Shown piece after piece: positions 33,057 through 45,158 of a DNA stretch of 64,000 bases. The stretch comes from Seminavis robusta (taxonomy: Eukaryota; Bacillariophyta; Bacillariophyceae; Naviculales; Naviculaceae): positions 62,001-126,000 of the forward strand of contig CAICTM010000087.1 of NCBI GenBank assembly GCA_903772945.1, read 5' to 3'. The notes beneath the pieces were generated by a model. The model saw only the letters and a list, made by a program, of their open reading frames with translations, made no database searches and was not told the origin of the DNA. Numbering within the stretch: the first letter of the stretch is position 1; the number at the start of each line of letters is the position of its first letter. The translations under genes and the position numbers were made by a program.

Positions 33057-34837
33057 CTATGTGCACTGGTAGACTTCCGGGCCAAAGTTCTTCGTCATCT
33101 GGTTGGGGACAACGGTTCCATTTTGAGAGTTGGTCACGCCGACAATCTGGATGGGACACAACAGTGTCTCGGACCGGAAGCCAATTTGGACAGGGAAAAA
33201 TGCCTCGGTGTTTGCTCCCCCAATCCTGAACTCCAAGCTAGCTGTGCTGTTGCTATCGGCGGAGACCTGATCAAAATGCCAACACATCATACCAGACCTT
33301 GCATCATGCTTGTAGACACCGTCGATGCTTTCAATGACTGGCGGATCTGTTGTTCCAAGAGGGAGCAAAATGTTGACGTCTTGCAACACCAAATCGGTTC
33401 GGGTGAGCTCCATCTCAATGTTGACATTGATGGCACCGTTGCCTTCATCCTCGGGCCAACAGTTGATGGAAAGAGGAGCTGCATCCTCACCGCCGTACGA
33501 CCAACGAAGGATACCAACGGGACGACTGATGGGAAACCCAGATCCTCCTTTCAGCATCAACTTTCCTTCCTTTGCGTATGTCTTCTTGTCGACCTTGGGA
33601 TGTGTGGCAACGTTGAAGTCCTTCGGGATCTGTGCTTTGTTGACGCTAACAACTGCCATGGCTCCGACATCCGTGTTGGCGGTAAGAGTGAGGGTTCCCT
33701 TCACTTCGCACGATTCGACTCCACCTTCCCGATTCATTTGAGCGGTGATCTTTTCTTCCAGAACCAATGTCAAAGGAGTAGAGGGAGCAGCAACGGCCTT
33801 TTGCACGGGGGCACCCAGTCCAAAGGCATCACCGAGATTGGCTTTGCCCCCGCCCAAGGGCAACAGGTTGTCTTCTGCTGCCATGGCTGCCAAGGCCTGG
33901 TCGTTCCTCTTCACACTCAAACCGCCGAGCTTCATTCCGCCCTTGGCAATCACCTTGGGAGCCGATGGTACCTGAGCTGCCGAATTTCCGAATCTGCTGG
34001 GATCAAAACCAGAGGGGGCAAAATCATTTTGTTGCTGCTCTTCCTGTTGCTGCTGTAATCCAGAATCAAATCCATCCAGGAAGCTTTGTCCTCCGGGTTG
34101 TACGCCTCCACCTCCAAATCCTTGCATACCACCAGACACAGACCCGGTTCCTCCTTTGATGAATCCTTCTCGGAGTTGTGCCATTTGACGTTCTTTGATC
34201 GTCTTGGCTTGTCGCCGCATTTCGTCCCTGGCTTGTTCTTCCTTGGATTGCTTGAGTGCCATGTGGATTTTTTCCTCGTGACTGTCCATTAACAAATTAG
34301 CCCGAATGGTGGAGAGGGAGACTTCTTCCTTGTATCCTCCGGTGGTAAGGACCTCATCAAAAGCGAAAATCAATTCAAACGCATTGTCATTGATGGCCTG
34401 CTCCTGAAGGCCACCCGCCACATCGGGAACAACTTTTGCCAACAAACGGAGGGTTCCTAAATCCTCCACGATATTGGATGTTTTGGTGGTAATCAAGAGT
34501 AGGTAGATTTGATTTTCCAGCGGTTGGTAGACATATCGCACACTATCGGTTTCCACGTAGGTATGCTGTTTTCCACCGTGACCAGCCAATTTGGGAAACG
34601 CCGCCAAAAGACCTTCTACACGCAGTCGATTCATTTCCACAAATTGACGCGACACGAGGGCCTTGCCCTGTCTAGTGCATACGGATGCTGAAAGCACAAC
34701 CTGATTTTTGGAGGTGGAGGAGGAGATGGCACGATGATGAGAAAAAGACAGCCCAAATTAAGCAGAGACAAAAATCAACCAATAAAAAAACATCCAGCCT
34801 TCCTTTCGACAGTAGACCCCAAACACAGACAGACCAT
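33057..34837 (-). CDS. ARCN1: Coatomer subunit delta (COPI coat)
   Basis: Subunit of the COPI vesicle coat that returns cargo from Golgi to ER. The main exon runs 34700-33057. It opens VVLSASVCTRQGKALVSRQF, the conserved longin start of delta-COP, but without its Met; the AG acceptor is directly before it. The likely first exon is just the ATG at 34837-34835, followed by GTCTGT and a 134-nt intron, giving 548 residues. This microexon is inferred. Further evidence: EDLGTLRLLAKVVPD, the FELIFAFDEVLTTGGYKE strand, a charged helical region, and a C-terminal mu-homology domain with LRWSYGG, PLSINCWPE and a Trp near the end of the domain. Confidence 0.92.
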
Positions 34838-36564
34838 GGTAACAACTTCTTCCCGTCAACAATCACAAGGAATGACAACGAAATTTATGTGACCAACAGC
34901 TCGACTGAGCAACGGGAACCAAAGCGCCAGAGTACGACCGACAGCCGCCAAGATTCAAAATGCCGATAAAAGCTCGACTGCCAATGCGGTTTTTTCGTGG
35001 ATGCTCCCAGGGTCACGCTGATGGCATACATCAGTAGTGATAACCTCATTCTTGACGCACTACAGGACCACTGGAATTGGGCATTTCCCAATTGGGGCAA
35101 AAGAACCCATACCGTGAAGTGGCACGTCGGGTCATTGGATACTGGCTTCCCAGCCCAAAAAGGACACTACGTCGGTCTACCTACGCACCATCGTTGCCCT
35201 CTTGTATCTCTCGTGCTCCTGTCAAGATGGATAATGGAACAATAGTAGACTCTACCGCTCTACAGGACTTTGTGGGTTGTTGTGAGTGCAGGTACTAGTA
35301 TAATAGCTGCGGGTGAGTACTGTGGCGGAGACTTTGTTGTGGGGTTGGTCGGTGCAGCATTGTGCTGCTGTCTTTCTCAGGATCCACTTTGGACGGATCG
35401 CGCCTGGCCGAAAGTCCCAAAGATACACACGTTGATTTGCGAAGCCACATTTGGTAGGATTCCTGATTCCAGGTTCTTTAAATTTTTCGTAAAATTACAT
35501 TTTCTGAACGAATCTAATCGAATCCATTCGAACTTTTCATTGTCCCTCAACAACAAGATAAAGTGGAGGTGCCTCTGTGGGATACCTTTGGTAAATGTAT
35601 GCCTACGGTTTCATTTGTGGGAAGTGCTACTAGTATTTGGGAACAACTAATTAATACTGCCTTTGACAGGGAAAGAAGAGTGTTGTAGTGCGCATGCCAA
35701 CTGACAGTCTTGGTATTGGTATTGGTATTGGTATGGGTAGAAGAATATGTCATTATGATGTCATGAACAAAGTTGAGTGCAAACTGAATCATTGGCTGCT
35801 CTGGGATTTGACCTGTTGCAATGACTCTTTAGAAGAAGAGAAACGCAGTGATCGCTGCCACGACCACAAGTAGATTGGGTTCAAAGGGAAACATCCACCG
35901 CCAGGAACCAATCTATCTAGAGACAATAGCAAGAAACAACTCACTCAGCCTCTTCCACGGCAATCATATGATTCATCATTCATTCTATCCAGCCAGCAAG
36001 AAGACTGAACTCAGTAAATTTTGTTGAATTTGCTCTCACAAGCAGCCAAAGGGATAAAGCACACCTATACCACATGTATTGTTTGGCTTGAATGGCCCTT
36101 TCACTCACTCCTGTGAACTCGGGTTTTCTTCATACGCTAATACTCATGAAACGTGGGGTTGCTTGTGTCAGCAGGCACTGTAAAGGCCATTGCAAGTGTT
36201 GGTAGTCATTTCTGCCAATACTCTAGCTCTAGCTAGACTGTTTCGGTACATGCATGTCAAGTTGCACCCTACGGTATTGCCAAGGCTGCAGAGTCTTTGC
36301 TTCCTCCAGCAGCATTAGTGATCCGGAGATCCGGAGTACACCCGGTTCCGGTACGGTACGTACCGTTATGATCTGTTGAGGTACCGGTGGACTATTCTAT
36401 TGAGAATTCAGTCGTTTTGCATTTTTCGTTTTCGATGTTCTGCTTCTTTTTTCTTTATTTTGCTAAAAAATCAAAATGTCCTTCCGACTGAACGTTCGAG
36501 ACGTTCCTGGGCAAAAGCCAAAAGACAGGGAGGAAGAAAGGAAGCAATCGTTGCTTTTGTTGTC
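34838..36564. other. long intergenic region, no gene seen
   Basis: About 1.7 kb between the divergent delta-COP and UBA3 genes. It contains a hexanucleotide repeat (four TTGGTA units near 35711) and GGTACC/ACCGGT palindromes at about 36345-36390. Its open frames are short and of non-coding character. A small upstream frame starts at 36476 (see the UBA3 entry). Confidence 0.45.
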
Positions 36565-36592
36565 ATGCCCAAGAGAGAACATTTGGTGAAGC
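36476..36592 (+). promoter_or_regulatory. upstream ORF overlapping the UBA3 start
   Basis: An ATG at 36476 opens a frame (MSFRLNVRDVPG...) that runs past the UBA3 ATG at 36565 in another frame and stops about 25 bases later. If it lies in the mRNA, it would compete for initiation. Confidence 0.4.
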
Positions 36593-38196
36593 ACACGATG
36601 GACACAATGCCTGAAAAGAAACGATCGCGAGACGACATGATTGATGAGACCAAAGAAACGGGAGAGTCCATGGTAAGTGGTTGCTATGATATTGTTTGAT
36701 TTGGATTTTGTTTCTTCGCTCTTGCTTTAAATCTTTGTTGGATACGTTTGGATGATCAGGACATTGACTTTTCGGACGGAGGAGCCCGTCGCGATTTGAT
36801 GACGCTGCTGTCTCGAGCATCTCCATTTGGAAATGAAAATGGGGAGCTTCCCATTGGCGAATTTGAACCACTGTCGAAGATTGGCAGCAATGTGGTGGCT
36901 TCGGATCTCGCCGAGTCCCCTTTGAGCAAGGCCAAAGTGCTGGTTGTGGGGGCGGGAGGTCTTGGTTGTGAGCTGTTGAAGAACCTGGCACTGTCAGGGA
37001 TTTCCAATATTCACGTCATTGATCTGGACAACATTGACATTACGAACTTGAATCGACAATTTCTGTTTCGCATGAAAGATGTGGGCAAAAGCAAGGCGGA
37101 AGTCGCTGCCAACTTTATCAATACGCGTTGTCCTTGGATGAAGGTGACTCCCTATCACGGGAAAATTCAAGACAAGGGCCCGTCGTTCTATGCATCATTC
37201 AATTGTATCATATCTGGACTCGACAATATCGAAGCTCGGCGGTGGTTGAATGCGACCGTCTGTGGCTTGGTGGAACTAGACAGTGACGGGGATCCGGATC
37301 CATCCACGATAATTCCGATTGTGGACGGTGGAACGGAAGGTTTCAATGGACAGGCTCGTATTATCATACCGCGAATTAGCAGTTGCTTTGGTACGTGGAT
37401 GCGTTTGTGCTGTGGTGGCGTTAGATTTTGAGATGTGCATGGCTTTGGAACTCGACAATCAATCAAAAACTCAACGCATTTTTTGCTTGTAGAATGCTCT
37501 CTAAGTGCTTTCCCCCCGCAAACGTCGTTTCCACTCTGTACCATTGCCGAGACCCCCCGTCGTCCAGAACATTGTATCGCTTACGCATTTATCCTGCAAT
37601 GGCCCAAGGAATTCCCCGATAAGAAGCTAGACAAGGACTCCCCAGAAGACATGCAGTGGGTTTACGAGTGTGCAGCAGAACGCGCCAAAAAGTACAATAT
37701 CGAAGGGGTGACGCTCATGATGACAATGGGAGTGGTCAAAAACATCATCCCAGCAGTAGCCAGCACCAACGCCATTGTCTCGGCCGCCTGCACCAACGAA
37801 GTTGTAAAGCTACTCTCTTTTTGCTCGCAGACTCTCAACAGCTACATGATGTACATGGGAACCCAGAGTGTCTACAGCCATACTTTTATATACGAAAAGC
37901 TCGAGGCGTGCCCCGTTTGTTCGTCCCAAGTGCAGAAGCTTACGGTGTCCAAGAGCATGACCGTGAACGGATTGATTCAACAACTCTGCTCGGGTGACCT
38001 GCGATTGAAGGCACCTTCCATGACAAGCGCCGGTGGCAGCACAATCTACATGCAAAAACCGCCTGCACTGGAGAAGGCCACGCGACCCAACTTGGACAAG
38101 CCTCTCTCAGCCTTGATTGAAAGTGGAGAGGAGCTGACTGTCACCGACCCTGTGCTGGAACATGTGTCTGTGACGGTTCGTGTCACCTTTGAGTAA
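36565..38196 (+). CDS. UBA3: NEDD8-activating enzyme E1 catalytic subunit UBA3
   Basis: Adenylates NEDD8 and passes it by thioester to the E2 UBC12, starting cullin neddylation. Exons 36565-36672, 36760-37390 and 37493-38196 give 480 residues; introns of 87 and 102 nt have GT-AG ends and correct phase. The nucleotide-binding motif is VLVVGAGGLGCELLKNLAL, followed by DLDNIDITNLNRQFLFR. The catalytic Cys is in PLCTIAETPRRPEHCI (about C262). The zinc site includes ACPVCSSQ, and a C-terminal ubiquitin-like domain begins near TRPNLDKPLSALI. Start choice is uncertain: in-frame Mets at codons 1, 12 and 15. Confidence 0.95.
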
Positions 38197-38956
38197 AGTG
38201 ATGGTCAGGTCAGGTCTCGTCAACTCTTCAATACAAGCAAAACCGACAATGATCGAAATGGAACCTCGCCGCCTGTCAGCGCGAATTGAGAAGCAGGAAG
38301 GCCCGCACCAAATTTGAATACAAGAGCCACGGTGATTATAGGGAGAAGATAAACTAGCTAGTTAGACAAAAAAAGAAAGCGCAGACGGTCATCCTGCGGG
38401 CTCTGTCCGCCTTTCGTCACATTACGACCTTTGGCTTCCTTTTTGGGGTTGTTGGGAACTTTCTTTTCTCCCGATCAGTGAAGGGGGCGGGGCTAAAGGT
38501 TGGCATGGTTGTGCGTCTCTTCCATCGAAGACACCATCACCCCTCCACCCACTCAAAGCTCACACGGCAACACTTTGAAGCAACTTTTTCCACCTCATGT
38601 GCCCACTTCTGAAGTTCAGACGGCAGTCTCCAATAACGGTACCGGCACCTGGTACCGGTACAGTGTACAGTCGCACAGCATGCTTTGCCTGGTCCACGGA
38701 CGGCTGCACTTCAGTTATAAAGCAGCAGAGCTACTAAAACGTCTAAATTACACGGTTCTCAAATTGTTTTCGCGCCATTGGACAAGCATCCGATCGCCGG
38801 CCTTCAGTGTGCCGCCAATTCCACCTTCGCCTTGTCATTTTTCCATCACACATCACACACCCCAAGGATTGCCATTCAGGTTTATCAACAAAGGCCGCTA
38901 CCGTACCAACATTGATTGCTGTCTTTGGATTGTCCACAACCATTAACTAAAGCACC
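38197..38956. other. intergenic region upstream of the Ctf4 gene
   Basis: Contains a GGTACCGGCACCTGGTACC cluster at about 38638-38660. A 148-codon open frame (38500-38946) ends just before the Ctf4 ATG and has no coding character that I can support; it is probably 5' flank. Confidence 0.45.
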
Positions 38957-41900
38957 ATGGATCTCCTGTTGGACACGGATGATGTCTTTCCGCGTCGCCT
39001 GACTGTCTTCCCCTGTGGCAACATTTTGGCGTACGGTGACGATTATTCCAGTCTTTCTTGTATCGAGGTCCTTCCAAAGGGTAAAACAAGTATCCGCAAG
39101 TTCCCTGCAGACTATGATGCTGCTATTCGCGCTGTTGCTGTGTCAACGGATGGTCAGCGCGTTGCTTTGGGCTTTGACAACGGAGAAACCCGCGTCTATC
39201 AGTACAATGACTACAACCCAAAGAACACAAAATTTCATCCATTTATCCCTCCTCCAAAAACCCGATCCAATGACGATGACAGTGACGCTGAGAGCGATGA
39301 AGATGACGGTTCCAATCAACAACATGACAAGAGCTGGATGGGACCTTCACTGCGGGCTGCTGTGCGAGATTTAAAGTTTTTCCCCAACAGCCACTGGCTT
39401 GCCATTGCTTCGGAAGATTCTGATCAAGGGGTTTGCGTGGTGAATGTGGCATCCGAAGATACTACCAGCAAGTGTCTTTTGGGACCTCAATGCAAAGATA
39501 TTCACAACTCAAGTGGAGTTCGCGGTGCTTCGGTGACTACTACCGGCAACAATCATTTCATGGCTTCCTTGGCTATGGATGGACGCCTTTGTGTTTGGCA
39601 AGCCAGCCCCAGTAGCCTGGAAAAATTGGACGGAGAGAAGAGTAAAGTCCCCGCCACGAAGGAAGATAAACAATGTGTCACCAAGGTGGATGCTGGCGAG
39701 GCCTCTGGCTTTTCAGACGTGTACGATCGATCCAGTCTTCCATTGTGGGTGTCTTCAAATGTCTTGGTTCTTCCTGGCCAAACACACCTCCAGCTTCGGC
39801 ATGCATCGCTCAAAGATGGCAAAGTTGTGATCCAGGAATCGAAACAACCTGCCAACTCCGACCCTTCCAAGGGGCATATCGAGACGATCGTGGCCTTGAC
39901 ATCTGCAGGTGACTTGATCGTTTCTAGTGGACGAGATGGGCGTGTCATTTTGTGGCGTCTGGAAGAGGACGAGGTATTGTGCAACAGACCTATTATTAAA
40001 AGTTGTCAAATCGCCAGCAATGTTCATGTCTCTCACCTTCATGATCACTTCTCTGCTCTGATCTAGGACGGATTGCCCATTGCACACTTTCTCGAAAAGC
40101 TGGGTCAGTACCAGTCTGCTCCAACCTTCATGTATTGGAACGAGGCCAGCAACAATCTTTACATAGCTTGTTCAAATGGCACGCTTGAACTTGTTCCTGA
40201 GATGCACAAAAAGAAACGCTTTGCTACAAAGAAGTCGACAAGAAGTTGTCAAGGAACCAAAGAGGTTTCGCTTGACGTGTCCAAGGAAGGCAGCACGGAA
40301 GTTGATGAAGTGTCAGCTCCCACCAAGATCTCCGCAAAGGATAGCAAACCGAACAAAACACTGGGCAATCCTGACGGCGAATTCGGCCCCAGTAGCAATG
40401 AATCGACCAAGACCGGCCAATCAAAAACAGAACAGAAAACTGGCGAAGAGAGGTGCGACAAGTTAGAGGAGTTGAAACCTGCAAAGACGGACAAGTCGAA
40501 AGAAGTGAAAGAACCGAGTGGAACTGAACTTGATGTTGCGAGTAAAGCTATACTAGACAAGCCCCAGGACAGCCCTTCCAAATCCACGAAGCCAGATATT
40601 CCCAAAGGAAAAATAACAACCCGCGAAAATGACCCTTCAGAAGAGAGCGACGATGACGGCTTCAGCCAGCTCATATCCAAGTTCTCTGTGTCAAAGAAAT
40701 CCACAGACGATGCCGACCTTGAAGATAGTGACGACGAGACCATGAACAAGCCGAAACCAAAGATCTTGAAGCAAAACTCGCCAAAACGAAAGACTGCCAA
40801 ATCCACTCTATGGGACTCAGAAGACGACGGCGATAGTGATAAGGAGGACCGCGAGTCAAAGACGCCCACTGACGCAAAGACAAAGGCCCAAATTGACGAC
40901 AACGAAATGATTGACACGCAAGAGGATTTTGTCGACGGCCCCGAGAACCAACCACCACCTGCCACAAGCGTGCTAGAACAGCTTGACGACGACGACGGCG
41001 GCGGCGCTGGGGACAAACCATCGCAAAGCTCGAAGTCCCCAACGCCAAAAGTTACTGATACGCCGAAGCCGATGGACGAAGACTCTGGTGACGAGGACTT
41101 CAATGAATCCAATTCAACCAAAAGAGGCAAGGCGAAGGCAACCAAGAAAAGCGAGGTGAGCAAGCACGACAAAGAAACTGACAACGTTTTTAAGAGTGTC
41201 GACACGGAGAAACAACATGCAATGGACGAAGACTCTGAGGATGAGGACCTCACAGAATCCAAAGCAACAAACAAGAGCAATGTGAGCAAGAGTAACTCTG
41301 CCAATGTCAAGAGCGCTAGTAGGGACAAGGGGAAACACCAAGATGAAGCAATGGATGAAGACTCTGAGGATGAAGACCTGAAGGAAACAAAAGCAACCAA
41401 GAAAAGCAAGGCGAGCAAGCGCGACAAAGAATCTGACGATGCAAAGAGTGTCGACACCGAGAAACACCAACATGCAATGGATGAAGACTCTGATGAAGAC
41501 TCTGATGAGGACCTCAAGGAATCCAAAGCAGCGAACAAAAGCAAGGCGACCAAGAGTGAAGCTGCCAATGCAAAGAGAGCTATCAGTGACAAGAGTAAAC
41601 ACCAAGATCAAGCAATGGACGAAGACTCTGATGATGAGGACCTGAAGGAAACAAAAGCAACCAAGAAAAGTGGGGGGAACAAGAGTGCCAATCTCGATGA
41701 AACCGACGACGATGTGAAGAGCGTTGGCAGTGACAAGGCAAATCGCCAACAGGAAGCGGCTGAGGAGACTAAAATATTGGAGATCGACACTGATGACGAG
41801 GACAGCAGCGTCGTGGAAGTTTCCGCCCAACCAAGCACCAATTCGACCAAGCGGCTAACCAAGAAGGCAAAACCTGCAGCTCAGGCTGACGAGCATGGTG

Positions 41901-44068
41901 ACGATGATGACGACGACGACATCTTTGAAGAGGATATTGCCAACCATGGAAACCAAGCAGCTGTAAAAGCTACTTTCATCGACGATGAGGCTGAGGATGC
42001 CAAAGACGACGACGATGATGAAATAATTGCGGTCGGAATGTCACAGGAAGATGCGCGCGACAACATGGCAGCCAACAATGCGACCCAGACATCAGCAGAT
42101 TTAGAGGGAGATGACAATGCCGTTGGCTTCACCGTGAATGATGACAACTACGACGATGACGACAACAGCATGGCAGATGATATTGCAAAGATCAATGAGA
42201 GCTACCAACAGTCACGACAACTTGCTGGCTTGAGCGCCGGTCCCGCTCTACCAGACCCTCAAGCTGCATTTGCCCCTTCTGCAACTCCCTTGGACTTGTC
42301 GCGTCGTTTTCTTTGTTGGAATCACATTGGCTCCATCACTCTGATGCAGGGTGATGACGTGGGTCGAAGTACAGTCGATATCGACTTTACCAATAGTGCC
42401 TTTGGCCGAAGACCCATCACTTTCACCGACAACATGGGATTCATCCTGGGGTCTTTGGGTGACGACGGGGCAATTTTTGCGTCCGATTTGGCTCACGATG
42501 ATCAAGACGACTTGGATGACTTGGACGATGATGTCACTGGGGGCCTTTCGCTTTCGGCACAAACCAAGGCTGCACTAAAGAAAAGCCAGAGACAGCGAAT
42601 GAAGAAAGGATCGAAGCCTTTGGGTTCGAGCATTTACTTTCATCGATTTGAAACCATTGGTCATCCCAAGGACAAGGATTGGTACTTGACACTTCCGGAT
42701 GGGGAACGGGTCCTTGGGTGTGCCTGTGGGACGGGATGGGCCGCAGTTGCCACAAGGTAAGGCTCAACTCCTCATTCTGCAATTGTAGCACATCAGCATC
42801 TAATGCACTGTCTCCTTGATTTCATAGCCGCAAGTTCCTGCGTTTCTTCCTTTCGGGAGGCTCACAGGGGCACGTTCTTTGGTTACCAGGAAACCCCGTA
42901 ACAATGGTCGGGAGGAATCGGTTTCTTGCAGTATTCTACCATGAATCAATTCCTCTCCCGGACGGAACTCAGAAACTGGGTTATCTCCTTTACGATGCAG
43001 TGGCCCACAGAACCATTTCAAAAGGCTCTGTATCGTGCACCAGTTCCGGCTCTTCCCTCTCTTGGGCTGGTTTTAGCAACGATTATTCTCTGATGGCTAT
43101 GGATTCGGATGGAATGCTTTCTATGCTGGTTGCTACAGAAGGCGAGACGGATGGTCCTACTCCAACATCCTGGGAGTGGGCACCTCTGTTGGATACTGTC
43201 GGGTTGCGGAAATCGTCCGAAGACAACTTCTGGCCCATTACTTGTCATGACGGGAAGCTTCTATGCATCCCTTTGAGGGGGGGTATTCAGGTAAGAGCAG
43301 GAAAAAGTTGTCGCGCTCGTCATAACGGCATCACGATGGCGGCATGCTGCTTACACATCGCTTCTTCATGGATCTCCCAGTACCCGGACGTCACTGGAAG
43401 CAGACGTCCCACTCCTGCAACCCTCAAACTGAGAATGCCGTTGGCAAAGAGCACTTTCTCAAAAAGGTATGTACTGAGTTTACTTGCTGCAGCGTACGTA
43501 CATGTGTCGACTGGAAGCTAACGCGTTTTGCCTGTCATAAAAATTAAGCTCCGCGTCCCTTCTGGAAGAGCTCTCTGTACGTGCAAACATGGCGCTTGTC
43601 CAAAAGAAGGTGAACAACGAGATTATTGGTGTAGACGACGATTTCGAGGAAGAATATCGAAGTGCTGTTGCAGGAGTTGACAAGGTCACACTAAAACTAT
43701 TCGCAGCAGCAATCGAAGCGGGGAAGCAAGACAGGGCCTTTGACATGGTTCATCGTCTGAATCTAGAAATGAGTTACGGATTAGCGGAGCAAATCGCGGA
43801 AGGTCGTGGATACGATAAGCTTGCTGATGCTATTCAAGAGGAAAAAGAGAAGAGATTCGGGCAAGATGGCAGCGTAGCAGGTTCTGATGATGGGCAGGAC
43901 GACGACGAAATCAGCGAAGGTGAAGGCCACGCGCATGACCACCAAAGCCCGCCCGTGGGATCTAGTACGTCTCGCAACATCAGCCCCGAGTCCAACCGTT
44001 TGTCATCGAAGCGGCCCATGACTCAACACTCAAATGGGGGGCGCAGTGTTCGGGCTCGGGCGTTCTAA
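38957..44068 (+). CDS. CTF4: Ctf4/AND-1 (WDHD1)-type replisome adaptor with large acidic repeat insert
   Basis: Adaptor linking the replicative helicase to DNA polymerase alpha. Exons 38957-39973, 40067-42756, 42828-43290, 43381-43466 and 43549-44068 give 1591 residues, far above the 1100 or so of human WDHD1. N-terminal WD40 blades (residues 1-390) are followed by an insert of about 300-600 residues made of Lys, Asp, Ser and Glu. Then comes the conserved middle propeller (FLCWNHIGSITLM, VDIDFTNSAFGRRP, GERVLGCACGTGWAAVATS, LLCIPLRGGIQ) and the helical C-terminal domain with FDMVHRLNLEMSYGLAEQIA. The insert holds five imperfect repeats around MDEDS (41071-41690). No HMG box follows the helical domain. 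Confidence 0.9.
41071..41690 (+). repeat. coding tandem repeat, about 127-147 bp unit
   Basis: Five imperfect in-frame copies begin at about 41071, 41218, 41347, 41474 and 41612, each with ATGGA(C/T)GAAGACTCTG. They encode alternating acidic (MDEDS..DEDL) and Lys/Ser-rich segments. Confidence 0.8.
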
Positions 44069-45158
44069 GGGCAATCGTCACAACTTCGAAGCAACGGGGC
44101 GACTTGTTGACTGGAGGCCTTGAAAAATCACAGGAGCCGCCCCGAGCTTAATTAAAGCTACTAAAGCTACTCAGGTATAGGATATTCTTACTAGTACAGC
44201 AACCAATGTTTTATCTGCTGATCTCATTACAATGGCCACTTCCGTTGTCCTTCGTCTCCGCCACTGACACTGGTTTCCTCCGTTGTCCCCATCAGCAGTC
44301 AGGTTTAGTTTCCTGTGGTTTTCACAAGGCAACTTGGTCGGGAGAGCTGGAGCCTTTCGGCTGAACCACATCCATCGCTTTCTGGCGAAACAATCCCAAG
44401 AAGGCGAGAGACCATTTTTATCCAGAATGGACAGAAAAACCTCGAACAGACTGCTTGGTTGTACTAGTCTTAGTCTTCTCCCTTAGATATAAGACTAGCT
44501 AGACCACTGTAATGTTTCTGGGATTTATTCAGAGGGACCACTTGATTAGATTTAGATTAGATTTCACGTAGTATGCTATCTTATTGCTGGGGGAGGAACT
44601 CAGATTTGTCTCAAAAATGAGATGCTTTCAAAGATATAAGATCGCTGTCTGATGGGACACTCTCAAAGCAACATGTTGCAACAAGCGATTGATGGTGGTT
44701 ATTGCGGTGGTTGGTTGCTTCGTTGCTTCCCTGCCTCCATGCCGAAGCTTGGATGAACCAGCGACGATGATCATCACTTGATTTTTTGCCTGACATTGAC
44801 AAGCGCTATTTCCCGATCTTTGAAGGTAAGACCATGGTTGTATTTCACATGGATGAAATCGCAAGGATACAAATGGAGGGTTGTCGCGGATCTATCAGAT
44901 GGAGGCAGATGATGCCTTTTAATGGCTGCAAGAGAGAAAACCGGCACAAAAGGGTTCTCGTGAAGGACCCACATTGCTATCATTGTGAAGGAGGAGGAAT
45001 AGGCAACAGTTTGGTCGCCATTTGATTCCAATATGCTTAGGTTTTTATTAACCAATGCGTACTTGCGAAACTAATTGATCTCTCCCACCTGTTTTCTCAT
45101 TTTTCCAACTTGTCGCCTGACAACAACTGGCAGCAACCAGCTACCCACCACAAAAATA
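44069..45158. other. intergenic region, no gene seen
   Basis: 1.1 kb between the Ctf4 and MYB genes. Short open frames on both strands show no family resemblance. CTAGCTAG-like sequence occurs near 44490. Confidence 0.45.

Noticed and set aside
33123-34058. 311-codon plus-strand open frame
   Set aside because: Antisense shadow of the well supported delta-COP gene.
38500-38946. 148-codon plus-strand frame upstream of Ctf4
   Set aside because: Low-complexity, no domain, contains GGTACC palindromes, and ends just before the Ctf4 start; more likely 5' flank.
40249-41592. 447-codon minus-strand open frame
   Set aside because: Exactly antisense to the Lys/Asp/Ser-rich insert of Ctf4; its Ser/Leu/Phe-rich composition is a by-product of that repeat.
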